Program-made: the position numbers and the translations under genes
Assembly: GCA_964479435.1 (NCBI GenBank)
Contig: CAYZME010000023.1
Location: 1-25,486, forward strand
DNA: 25,486 bases
Origin: JAAYKS01 sp964479435
Lineage (GTDB): Bacteria; Bacillota; Clostridia; Saccharofermentanales; UBA5734
Direction: 5' to 3'
Notes under the pieces: model-generated
What the model saw: only the letters and a program-made list of their open reading frames with translations
What the model was told of the DNA's origin: nothing
Database searches by the model: none
Part shown: piece by piece, positions 13,639-22,260 of the stretch
How the letters are laid out: each line of letters opens with the position of its first letter
How positions within the stretch are numbered: the stretch's first letter is position 1

Positions 13639-14931
13639 ATGCTGGACATCCATCTCATTCGCACCCAACCGGAACAGGTCCGCGAAGGACTATCGCGCAG
13701 GGGCTATGCCGTCGATCTGGACGCATTTCTCGAGCAGGATCGATTGCGGCGCGAGTTGATTCAAACAAGCGAATCTCTCAAAGCCGAGCGCAACCGGGCC
13801 TCGGCGCAGATCCCGGCGATACGGCGGTCCGGCGGCGACCCGACCGAATTAATGGCGGCGATGAAAGAGATTTCCGAACGCATCAAGCAGATCGACCAGG
13901 AATTGGCGCAAGTCGCGCAAGAACAGCAGATTTTTCTCGATGGGCTGCCCAATTTGCCCGCCGACGGCGTACCGGCCGGCGGCAAAGAGAACAATCAGGT
14001 GGTCGAGACGTTTGGCGCACCGCCGTCCTTCGCGTTCACACCGCTCCACCATGTCGAGATCGTGGAACGACTGGGGATCATCGACTACGTCCGCGGCGCC
14101 AAACTGGGTGGAAGCGGCCACTGGCTGTACCGCGGCGACGGCGCGCGGCTGGAGTGGGCGTTGTTGTCCTACTTTATGAACGAGCATCAAAAAGATGGCT
14201 ATGAGATGATTCTGCCCCCGCATATTTTGAATTGGGCCTGCGGGTATACGGCGGGACAATTCCCCAAATTCGCCGACGATGTGTTCCAAATCCGCGACGA
14301 GGAGGCGGAGCGCGGTTTTTCGCATTTCCTGCTGCCGACTTCGGAGACCGCGTTGGTCAACCTCTATCGTGACGAGGTCATCGACGTCGAGTCGTTGCCG
14401 TTGAAGATGTTCGCCTACAGCCCGTGTTACCGACGGGAAGCCGGCAGCTACCGCGCTGAAGAGCGGGGGATGATCCGGGGACATCAATTCAACAAAGTCG
14501 AAATGTTCCAATACACACGACCCGATGACTCGCCGCGGGCGTTGCGGGAATTGATCGAAAAAGCGGCCGCCCTGATGAAAGGGCTGGGGCTGCACCATCG
14601 CGTCAGCCGGCTGGCCGCCGGTGACTGCAGCGCGTCCATGCGCGAGACCTATGATATTGAAGTCTGGATTCCCAGCATGAACGGCTACAAAGAGGTCAGC
14701 TCGGCTTCCAACGCCGGCGATTACCAGGCCAGACGCGGCAACATCAAATACCGCGATCCCGGCAGCGGCAAGCTGATGTTTGTACACACGCTCAACGCGT
14801 CCGGATTGGCTACCAGCCGTATTTTGCCGGCGCTGGTGGAGCAGTTTCAACAAGCCGACGGATCGGTCGTGATCCCGGCGGTGTTGCGGCCGTATCTGGG
14901 CGGGCAGGAAAAACTGATCCCACCCCGATAG
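13639..14931 (+). CDS. serS: Seryl-tRNA synthetase
   Basis: Class II synthetase that charges tRNA-Ser (and tRNA-Sec) with serine. The N-terminal long coiled-coil tRNA-binding arm lies at about residues 28-105 (LEQDRLRRELIQTSESLKAERNRASAQI onward). The catalytic core shows LLPTSETALVNLYRDEV (serine recognition), motif 2 PCYRREAGSYRAEERGMIRGHQFNKVEMF and motif 3 LNASGLATSRILPALVEQFQ. The ATG at 13639 gives 430 residues, normal for the family, and begins MLDIHLIRTQPEQVR like relatives. GGAGG at 13624-13628 is 10 nt away. An in-frame TTG at 13630 is rejected because it is only one base from the ribosome binding site. Confidence 0.96.
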   Translation: MLDIHLIRTQPEQVREGLSRRGYAVDLDAFLEQDRLRRELIQTSESLKAERNRASAQIPAIRRSGGDPTELMAAMKEISERIKQIDQELAQVAQEQQIFLDGLPNLPADGVPAGGKENNQVVETFGAPPSFAFTPLHHVEIVERLGIIDYVRGAKLGGSGHWLYRGDGARLEWALLSYFMNEHQKDGYEMILPPHILNWACGYTAGQFPKFADDVFQIRDEEAERGFSHFLLPTSETALVNLYRDEVIDVESLPLKMFAYSPCYRREAGSYRAEERGMIRGHQFNKVEMFQYTRPDDSPRALRELIEKAAALMKGLGLHHRVSRLAAGDCSASMRETYDIEVWIPSMNGYKEVSSASNAGDYQARRGNIKYRDPGSGKLMFVHTLNASGLATSRILPALVEQFQQADGSVVIPAVLRPYLGGQEKLIPPR

Positions 14932-14960
14932 GCACGCCCGCTGCCGGCCGTATTTTTGAT

Positions 14961-14989
14961 TTTACAAACCAGAACTCCGGTGATATACT
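14961..14989 (+). promoter_or_regulatory. Promoter of the rpsL-rpsG-fusA-tuf operon
   Basis: -35 TTTACA (14961-14966) and -10 TATACT (14984-14989) are spaced by exactly 17 bp. Transcription would start near 14996, leaving a leader of about 58 nt before rpsL. Confidence 0.82.
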
Positions 14990-14991
14990 GA

Positions 14992-15019
14992 ATTGCCTGT
15001 GCGCAAAAACACAGGCAAT
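14992..15019 (+). promoter_or_regulatory. Leader hairpin of the str operon
   Basis: A perfect 10-bp stem pairs ATTGCCTGTG (14992-15001) with CACAGGCAAT (15010-15019) around an A-rich 8-nt loop. It lies at the very 5' end of the predicted transcript and is followed by a U-rich stretch (GTTCATTATTTTTA). It could be an attenuator, a stability element or a ribosomal-protein binding site; sequence alone does not decide. Confidence 0.55.
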
Positions 15020-15053
15020 GTTCATTATTTTTACATGGAAAGGAGGTGTATTG

Positions 15054-15482
15054 ATGCCAACGTTCAACCAGCTGGTGAAGGTGGGTAGATCTACCAAACG
15101 CTACAAATCCGCATCCCCCGCACTGCAGATCGGCTTGAACACGCTCAAAAAGCAGCCGACAGAATTGTCGTCGCCGCAGAAACGGGGCGTGTGCACCGTC
15201 GTGAAGACCACCACTCCCAAAAAGCCGAATTCCGCGCTGAGAAAAGTTGCCAGGGTCCGATTGACCAATGGAATCGAAGTCACAGCATACATTCCCGGCG
15301 TAGGTCACAACCTGCAAGAGCACTCGGTCGTGCTTGTACGCGGCGGCAAGGTCAAAGACTTGCCGGGATGCCGGTACCACATCGTCCGCGGTACCCTTGA
15401 CACGGCGGGAGTCGCAAACCGCATGCAAGGCCGCTCCAAGTACGGAGCGAAACGCCCCAGAGCGGCCAAGGTCAAGCGCTGA
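15054..15482 (+). CDS. rpsL: 30S ribosomal protein S12
   Basis: Small-subunit protein at the decoding centre. The N terminus MPTFNQLVKVGR and the blocks SSPQKRGVCT, TTTPKKPNSALRKVARVRL, YIPGVGHNLQEHSVVLVRGG and QGRSKYGAKRP are diagnostic. The extra segment between SPALQ and SPQKRG (IGLNTLKKQPTELS) is the one seen in Bacillus-type S12. Lysines in PKKPNSALRK and GGKVKDLPG are the usual ones, so no typical streptomycin-resistance change is present. An ideal AAGGAGGTG lies 6-7 nt before the ATG. The product has 142 residues. It is the first gene of the str operon. Confidence 0.97.
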   Translation: MPTFNQLVKVGRSTKRYKSASPALQIGLNTLKKQPTELSSPQKRGVCTVVKTTTPKKPNSALRKVARVRLTNGIEVTAYIPGVGHNLQEHSVVLVRGGKVKDLPGCRYHIVRGTLDTAGVANRMQGRSKYGAKRPRAAKVKR

Positions 15483-15541
15483 GCAAGCGCCGGCCGCCCG
15501 CGGGAGGTTTGAGGTTGGACGAATCGCGATCAGTACACTGT

Positions 15542-15650
15542 CATATATCAGAAGCCCAACCGGCTTGTTGTCAAGGATATATGCTCGCACTGGCGCAGAC
15601 ACGGAACCAGCCAACCGTGAGTACCTATGGTTTCGGAGCACGAAGCTCCG
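15542..15650 (+). promoter_or_regulatory. Structured rpsL-rpsG intercistronic region, possible S7 autoregulatory element
   Basis: The 194-nt gap between rpsL and rpsG is long for this operon. It can fold into an outer 8-bp helix CATATATC (15542-15549) with GATATATG (15576-15583), enclosing AAGCC (15552-15556) paired with GGCTT (15562-15566) around loop CAACC. A second hairpin pairs CGGAGC (15634-15639) with GCTCCG (15645-15650), ten bases before the rpsG ribosome binding site. GGTTGG (15513-15518) could pair with CCAACC at 15556-15561 or at 15611-15616. In E. coli, S7 represses translation through the equivalent gap; a similar role here is inference. No good promoter was found. Confidence 0.5.
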
Positions 15651-15676
15651 CATAATCATGAAAGGAGGGAAGTCAC

Positions 15677-16147
15677 GTGCCAAGAAAAGGCTTTATACCT
15701 ACCAGAGAGGTGTTGCCTGATCCCATCTACGGCGATGTTCGAGTGACCAAGTTGATCAACAACATCATGCTGGACGGGAAAAAGGGCGTAGCACAAAGAA
15801 TTTGTTACGACGCGTTTGACATCATCAAAGCGCGATCCAATCAAGATCCGCTGGAAGTATTCAACAAGGCGCTGGAAAATGTGATGCCGGCGCTCGAAGT
15901 CAAAGCACGTCGCGTCGGCGGATCGAACTATCAGGTTCCGATCGAAGTCCGCCCGGAGCGTCGCCAGACACTCGGTTTGCGTTGGTTGGTCTCGTTTGCC
16001 CGCAATCGCAGCGAACGAACCATGAAAGAACGCATGGCCAATGAGATTCTCGACGCGGCCAACGGCGCCGGCGGTGCGTTTAAACGTAAAGAAGACATGC
16101 ATCGCATGGCGGACGCCAACCGCGCGTTTGCCCACTACCGCTGGTAA
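15677..16147 (+). CDS. rpsG: 30S ribosomal protein S7
   Basis: Primary 16S rRNA-binding protein that organises the small-subunit head. MPRKGFIPTREVLPDPIYGDVRVTKLINNIMLDGKK, the VGGSNYQVPIEVRPERR block and the C-terminal KEDMHRMADANRAFAHYRW are clear S7 text (156 residues). Start is the GTG at 15677 with AAAGGAGGG upstream. The gene follows an unusually long, structured spacer after rpsL. Confidence 0.97.
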   Translation: MPRKGFIPTREVLPDPIYGDVRVTKLINNIMLDGKKGVAQRICYDAFDIIKARSNQDPLEVFNKALENVMPALEVKARRVGGSNYQVPIEVRPERRQTLGLRWLVSFARNRSERTMKERMANEILDAANGAGGAFKRKEDMHRMADANRAFAHYRW

Positions 16148-16160
16148 TACAGCAAAATCC

Positions 16161-16175
16161 GCGGCTCTGAGCCGC
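16161..16175 (+). other. Short palindromic hairpin between rpsG and fusA
   Basis: GCGGCTC (16161-16167) and GAGCCGC (16169-16175) are perfect inverted repeats around a single T, so a 5-bp stem with 5-nt loop is feasible in the 59-bp gap. No U tract follows, so it is not a terminator. It may be an mRNA processing or stability element. Confidence 0.4.
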
Positions 16176-16206
16176 AAACCCGATATCCTAGAGGAGTTCA
16201 CCAAAC

Positions 16207-18273
16207 ATGCCCAGGCAGTTCCCACTGGAAAAAACAAGAAATATTGGTATCATGGCGCACATTGACGCCGGAAAGACCACCACAACCGAACGTGTCCTGT
16301 ATTACACAGGGCGGATTCATCGCGTCGGCGAGGTGCATGAAGGCGCTGCCACCATGGACTATATGGCCCAGGAGCAGGAACGCGGGATTACCATCACGTC
16401 GGCCGCGACCACCGCGCAATGGCAGGGGCATCGCATCAACATCATCGATACCCCGGGCCATGTCGATTTTACGGTCGAGGTCGAGCGCTCACTGCGGGTG
16501 CTGGATGGCGCGGTCACATTGTTTTGTGCCAAAGGCGGTGTCGAACCGCAGACCGAGACGGTGTGGCGGCAAGCCGACCACTACCATGTCCCCCGCTTGG
16601 CGTATGTCAACAAGATGGACATCATGGGCGCGGACTTTTACCGCGCTGTGGAAATGATGATCGATCGACTCGGCACACGCGCCGTGCCCATCCAATTGCC
16701 GGTCGGCAAGGAATCCGATTTTACAGGGATCATCGACCTGGTTCGCATGAAGGCCGAGATTTACAAAGACGAAATGGGATTCGAGATCGAAGAGACCGAA
16801 GTACCGGACGACATGTTGGACCTGGCGCGGCAATGGCGCGACAAACTGATCGAAGCCGTCGCGGAATGCGACGAAAACCTGACCGCCAAGTTTATCGAGG
16901 GGGAAGAGATTTCCGTCGATGAGATTCGCGCCGCGTTGCGGGTCGCGACCATCGAATGTCAATTGACCCCCGTCTTGTGCGGCTCGTCTTACAAGAACAA
17001 AGGCGTCCAGCTGATGTTGGACGCGGTCATCGCTTATTTGCCCTCGCCGATGGACATCCCGCCCATTACGGGCTTTGATGTCCGCACCGAGGAAGAGACC
17101 GTCCGTCCCGCGGATGACAGCGCGCCGTTCGCGGCGTTGGCTTTCAAGATCCTTTCGGATCCGTTTGTGGGCAGGCTGTGCTTCTTCCGGGTGTATTCGG
17201 GCACGCTGGACGCCGGATCGTACACATTCAATTCGGTCAAGAACAAACGGGAACGGGTCGGACGCATTTTGCAAATGCACGCCAACCACCGGGAAGAGAT
17301 CGGAACGGTTTATTCCGGTGACATCGGCGCGATTGTGGGTCTCAAGGACACCACGACCGGCGACACCCTGTGCGACGAAAAGCACCCGATCATTCTCGAA
17401 TCGATGGATTTTCCGGAGCCGGTGATTTCCGTGGCCATCGAACCCAAATCGAAAGCCAGTCAGGACAAGATGATGATCGCGCTGACCAAGCTGTCGGAAG
17501 AGGACCCGACATTCAAGACGTATTCCGACTCGGAAACGGGACAAACCATCATTTCCGGGATGGGCGAATTGCATCTGGATATCATTGTCGACCGGATGTT
17601 CCGTGAGTTTAAGGTCGAGGCCAATGTCGGTACTCCGCAGGTAGCCTACAAAGAAACCATCCGTAAAGCCGTGCGCTCGGAAGGGCGGTTCATCCGCCAG
17701 ACCGGTGGACACGGGCAATACGGCCATTGTGTCATTGAAATCGAACCGACCGAACCGGGGTCGGGATACGAGTTTGTCAACAAAACGGTTGGCGGCGTGA
17801 TTCCCAAAGAATACATCGCCCCCATCGATGGTGGCATCCAAGAAGCAATGGCCAGCGGCGTGCTGGGCGGTTACCAAGTGGTCGATGTCCGCGTTACCTT
17901 GCTGGACGGCTCCTACCATGAAGTCGACTCGTCGGAGCTGGCGTTTAAAATCGCCGGTTCGATGGCATTCAAAGACGGCTGCCGCAAGGCGGATCCCGTT
18001 TTGCTCGAACCCATCATGCGCGTCGATATTACTGCCCCCGAAGAGTATCTGGGCGATGTGATGGGCGATATCAACGCCCGCCGCGGCCGGATCGAGGGGA
18101 TGGAAGCGCGTAGCGGCGCCCGGCAGATCGCCTGCAAAGTGCCGCTGTCGCAAATGTTCGGTTATGCCACCGCCCTGCGTTCCCGTACGCAAGGCCGCGG
18201 TACGTTTGTTATGCAGATCAGTCACTTTGAGGAAGTGCCCAAGAGCATCATGGAGCAGATCCTGCGCAAATGA
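16207..18273 (+). CDS. fusA: Elongation factor G
   Basis: Translational GTPase that drives translocation and, with RRF, ribosome recycling. GTP-binding motifs are in order: G1 AHIDAGKTTTTERVL (about residues 17-31), G2 region ERGITITSAATT, G3 DTPGHVDF and G4 NKMD, then domain IV text TGGHGQYGHCVIEIEP and the C-terminal MEARSGARQIACKVPLSQMFGYATALRSRTQGRGTFVMQ. The product has 688 residues, only slightly shorter than typical EF-G. GAGGAG lies upstream of the ATG. It resembles the canonical form rather than the EF-G2/TetM-like paralogues. Confidence 0.96.
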   Translation: MPRQFPLEKTRNIGIMAHIDAGKTTTTERVLYYTGRIHRVGEVHEGAATMDYMAQEQERGITITSAATTAQWQGHRINIIDTPGHVDFTVEVERSLRVLDGAVTLFCAKGGVEPQTETVWRQADHYHVPRLAYVNKMDIMGADFYRAVEMMIDRLGTRAVPIQLPVGKESDFTGIIDLVRMKAEIYKDEMGFEIEETEVPDDMLDLARQWRDKLIEAVAECDENLTAKFIEGEEISVDEIRAALRVATIECQLTPVLCGSSYKNKGVQLMLDAVIAYLPSPMDIPPITGFDVRTEEETVRPADDSAPFAALAFKILSDPFVGRLCFFRVYSGTLDAGSYTFNSVKNKRERVGRILQMHANHREEIGTVYSGDIGAIVGLKDTTTGDTLCDEKHPIILESMDFPEPVISVAIEPKSKASQDKMMIALTKLSEEDPTFKTYSDSETGQTIISGMGELHLDIIVDRMFREFKVEANVGTPQVAYKETIRKAVRSEGRFIRQTGGHGQYGHCVIEIEPTEPGSGYEFVNKTVGGVIPKEYIAPIDGGIQEAMASGVLGGYQVVDVRVTLLDGSYHEVDSSELAFKIAGSMAFKDGCRKADPVLLEPIMRVDITAPEEYLGDVMGDINARRGRIEGMEARSGARQIACKVPLSQMFGYATALRSRTQGRGTFVMQISHFEEVPKSIMEQILRK

Positions 18274-18295
18274 TGTCGCTTGAGCGTGGCGGTTC

Positions 18296-18323
18296 TTGCA
18301 GAAAAAAAAGGATATAGTACAAT
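18296..18323 (+). promoter_or_regulatory. Candidate internal tuf promoter
   Basis: -35-like TTGCAG (18296-18301) and -10 TACAAT (18318-18323) are 16 bp apart in the 129-bp fusA-tuf gap. A weaker second possibility is TTGCTT (18340-18345) with GATAAT (18362-18367), also 16 bp apart. Internal tuf promoters are common and would raise EF-Tu over EF-G. Confidence 0.55.
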
Positions 18324-18366
18324 GAACTGTGCAGGCGTTTTGCTTGACAGCCAATACTCGCGATAA

Positions 18367-18387
18367 TCAGCTTTTCATGCTGAAAAG
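18367..18387 (+). promoter_or_regulatory. Alternative hairpins overlapping the tuf ribosome binding site
   Basis: Two mutually exclusive small hairpins are possible: TCAGC (18367-18371) with GCTGA (18379-18383), or CTTTTC (18371-18376) with GAAAAG (18382-18387). The second sequesters the start of the AAAAGGAGG ribosome binding site. The stems are short, so a regulatory role is only a suggestion. Confidence 0.3.
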
Positions 18388-18402
18388 GAGGATTCAATCA
18401 CC

Positions 18403-19602
<1,200 letters not shown>

Positions 19603-19635
19603 TCGGATCCGGCGCTTGTAACACAGTCACACTCC

Positions 19636-19668
19636 AGAGACCGCTTCCTCCGGGAAGCGGTCTCTTTG
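19636..19668 (+). terminator. Rho-independent terminator of the str operon
   Basis: A perfect 13-bp stem AGAGACCGCTTCC (19636-19648) with GGAAGCGGTCTCT (19653-19665) and a TCCG tetraloop is followed by TTGTGTG. The U tract is short but the stem is very strong. Confidence 0.88.
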
Positions 19669-19704
19669 TGTGATTGGATACATCCCACAGAGGGGTCCAA
19701 AAGG

Positions 19705-19710
19705 TATAAT
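19705..19710 (+). promoter_or_regulatory. Candidate -10 element of the lon promoter
   Basis: A perfect TATAAT lies 50 bp before the lon start and just after the str terminator. No recognisable -35 is found 16-18 bp upstream, so an activator or alternative contacts may be needed. No CtsR or CIRCE heat-shock operator is visible. Confidence 0.5.
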
Positions 19711-19760
19711 GGGGGCGACTCCGATTCTAAAAAACATCTTTGACAATGAAGGCGGTATAC

Positions 19761-22112
19761 ATGGACAAGGAAAACAAAATTGAGCCTACCGAGATGCATT
19801 TGCCGTTGGTGCCGTTACGCGGCGCGAACGTGTTTCCTCATCTCTCACTGACATTTGATGTTGCGCGCGAGGGCTCGTTGCAGGCGATCAAGGCCGCGAT
19901 GGCCGCGGATCAGATGATCTTTTTGTCGACGCAGCGCGATATGGGGGTCGAGTGGCCGGAACGCGAAGATTTATACGACATTGGTTGCATTGCGCGCATC
20001 CGCCAGGTTTTAGAAATTCCCGGCAACGACACGATCAAAGTGTTGGTCGAGGGGCACGCGCGCGGCCACCTCGACGCATTCGAAGCCAAAACACCCTACA
20101 TCCTGGCCACTGTAAGCGAGGTCGACATCACGGTGTCTGAGACCGTAGCCCAATCGCAAGAGGCTTACCGCCGGCAAATGATCAAAGCGTATGAGCGATA
20201 CGCGATGACCAGCGGCAAACTGTCACCCGAAGCCCTGGTCACCATCAACAACATCCGCGACGCCGGCCAGGTGGCCGATACCATCGCCGCCAATGTCTTT
20301 GCCGCTTTCACCGACAAGCAACAGGTGCTCGATGCCGTCGACCCGATGGCGCGCGCGGCCCGCGTGTTGGAAATGCTGGTGCGCGAAAACGGCATCGCCA
20401 CGATTGAAAAAGAGATTGGCGAAAAAGTGCGCGCGAGCATCGAGCAAGGCCAGAAAGAGTACTATCTGCGCGAGCAGTTGCGTGTCATCCAATCGGAGCT
20501 GGGCGACCGCGAAGGCACACAGAATGAAGTGGACACCTTTTTGAAATTGCTGGCAAAATCCGCGATTCCCGACGAGTATAAGCCCAAAGTGGAAAAGGAG
20601 ATCCAACGCCTGGCTCGCCTGCCGGCGGCTTACCCCGAAGGATCGGTGCTGCGGACATATTTGGATACCATTTTTGAACTGCCGTGGGGCCACGTCGACC
20701 CAGAAAAACTATCCATCCCACACGCGCGCCGCGTGCTCAACCGCGATCATTACGGGCTCGAGAAAGTAAAAGAACGCGTGCTGGAATATCTCGCTGTACG
20801 CAAGCTCCATGTCGAGGCGGGCGACGCGTCCATGAAAGGCCCCATCCTCTGCTTTGTCGGGCCTCCGGGCGTGGGAAAGACCTCGATCGCCAAATCCATC
20901 GCGCAATCTCTGGGCCGCAAGTACGTGCGGATGTCCCTGGGCGGTGTGCATGACGAGGCGGAAATCCGCGGTCACCGCCGCACGTATGTGGGCGCGATGC
21001 CGGGCCGCATCATCAACGCCATCCGGCAAGCGGGGTCGGACAACCCGTTGATTCTGCTGGACGAGATCGACAAGCTTGGCAGCGATTACCGCGGGGATCC
21101 TTCTTCCGCGCTGCTGGAAGTGCTGGACCCGGAGCAGAACCACACGTTCCGCGACCATTATCTCGAGGTGCCGTACGACCTGTCACAGGTGTTGTTTATT
21201 ACGACCGCCAACACGATCGATACCATCCCGCAGGCTTTGTACGACCGGATGGAAGTGATCAGCTTGCCGGGTTATACTGACGCGGAAAAAATTGAAATTG
21301 CCGCGCGGCATCTGCTGGCCAAGCAGATGCGGGCCAACGCGATTCCGCCGGCGCGGTTGCGCATCGGGCGCAGCGCGTTGAACGGACTGATCGCCTGGTA
21401 TACACGCGAAGCTGGCGTGCGGCAGTTGGAGCGGGAAATCGCCCGCTTGTGCCGCAAAGCCGCGATTCGCATGGCCGAAAAAGGAGAAGAGCAAATCCGG
21501 ATCGAACGCCGCGATCTCGAGGATTTGTTGGGCAAACGGCGTTTCCGTGTGGACATGGCCGCGCGCGACGATCAGGTTGGCGTCGCCACCGGGCTGGCGT
21601 GGACCAGCGCCGGCGGCGATACCCTGTCGATCGAAGTCAACGTCATGCCGGGCAGCGGGCATCTGGAATTGACCGGCCAGCTGGGGGATGTGATGAAAGA
21701 ATCCGCCAAGGCCGCGATTTCCCATTTGCGCGCGCTGGCGCCCTCGTTGGGGCTGGCGGAAGACCATTTCTCCAAACACGATATCCATGTCCATGTGCCG
21801 GAAGGCGCGACGCCCAAGGATGGCCCGTCCGCCGGCATCACACTGGCGACCGCGCTGTATTCGGCCCTGACCGGTCGTCCGGTGCGGCACAATGTCGCGA
21901 TGACCGGGGAAATCACGTTGCGCGGGCGGGTATTGCCGATTGGCGGACTCAAAGAGAAAGTGATCGCCGCGCGCCGCGCTGGTATCGATACCGTGCTGGT
22001 GCCGGAGGAAAATCGGCGCGATGTCGATGAGATCCCCGCGACGGTGCGCGACAAAATGTCGATTTTCTACGTTTCGACCGTCTCCGACGTCTTTCGCCGC
22101 GCGCTGGCCTAA
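19761..22112 (+). CDS. lon: ATP-dependent protease Lon
   Basis: Cytosolic AAA+ serine protease that degrades misfolded and regulatory proteins. The LON N-domain (about residues 15-205, starting LPLVPLRGANVFP) is followed by a helical linker, then the AAA+ domain with Walker A GPPGVGKTS (367-375) and Walker B LILLDEIDKLG. The C-terminal protease domain has catalytic Ser690 in PKDGPSAGI and Lys733 in GGLKEKVIAA, 43 residues apart as in E. coli Lon. The chosen ATG at 19761 gives 783 residues and has AAGGCGG about 5 nt upstream. ATG 19746 and TTG 19740 in the same frame lack a binding site. No Lon-B-type membrane insertion is present. Confidence 0.96.
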   Translation: MDKENKIEPTEMHLPLVPLRGANVFPHLSLTFDVAREGSLQAIKAAMAADQMIFLSTQRDMGVEWPEREDLYDIGCIARIRQVLEIPGNDTIKVLVEGHARGHLDAFEAKTPYILATVSEVDITVSETVAQSQEAYRRQMIKAYERYAMTSGKLSPEALVTINNIRDAGQVADTIAANVFAAFTDKQQVLDAVDPMARAARVLEMLVRENGIATIEKEIGEKVRASIEQGQKEYYLREQLRVIQSELGDREGTQNEVDTFLKLLAKSAIPDEYKPKVEKEIQRLARLPAAYPEGSVLRTYLDTIFELPWGHVDPEKLSIPHARRVLNRDHYGLEKVKERVLEYLAVRKLHVEAGDASMKGPILCFVGPPGVGKTSIAKSIAQSLGRKYVRMSLGGVHDEAEIRGHRRTYVGAMPGRIINAIRQAGSDNPLILLDEIDKLGSDYRGDPSSALLEVLDPEQNHTFRDHYLEVPYDLSQVLFITTANTIDTIPQALYDRMEVISLPGYTDAEKIEIAARHLLAKQMRANAIPPARLRIGRSALNGLIAWYTREAGVRQLEREIARLCRKAAIRMAEKGEEQIRIERRDLEDLLGKRRFRVDMAARDDQVGVATGLAWTSAGGDTLSIEVNVMPGSGHLELTGQLGDVMKESAKAAISHLRALAPSLGLAEDHFSKHDIHVHVPEGATPKDGPSAGITLATALYSALTGRPVRHNVAMTGEITLRGRVLPIGGLKEKVIAARRAGIDTVLVPEENRRDVDEIPATVRDKMSIFYVSTVSDVFRRALA

Positions 22113-22120
22113 ACCCTTTT

Positions 22121-22160
22121 GCGGAGCGCGGAGCGCTAGCGCCGCGCGGAGCGCTAGCGC
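22121..22160. repeat. GC-rich palindromic direct repeats after lon
   Basis: GCGGAGCGCTAGCGC occurs twice (22128-22142 and 22146-22160, 18-bp period), preceded by a partial copy GCGGAGCGC (22121-22129). Each full copy contains the perfect palindrome GCGCTAGCGC, so either unit, or both together, can form a stable stem. No U tract follows. It may be a dispersed repetitive element or a non-canonical lon terminator. Confidence 0.75.
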
Positions 22161-22177
22161 AGCGCGACCTGATCCGG

Positions 22178-22208
22178 TTGCCGGCGCCCTTGCCTTCCAT
22201 GGTATAAT
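22178..22208 (+). promoter_or_regulatory. Candidate promoter of the araD-type gene
   Basis: A perfect -10 TATAAT (22203-22208) follows a -35-like TTGCCG (22178-22183) with a long 19-bp spacer. The position fits expression of the araD-type gene and the transporter genes behind it. Confidence 0.55.
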
Positions 22209-22260
22209 TTGACCTGTCGTGCGCAAAAGGACGGAGAGGACAAGCAGGGAGAAAAATGAC

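Noticed and set aside
16489..18354. Open frame of 621 codons on the minus strand
   Set aside because: It is fully antisense to fusA, has no recognisable domain, and arises from the codon bias of the real gene.
18344..18367. Perfect TTGACA followed by GATAAT before tuf
   Set aside because: The spacer is only 12 bp, too short for a sigma-A promoter. The upstream TTGCAG-N16-TACAAT is preferred.
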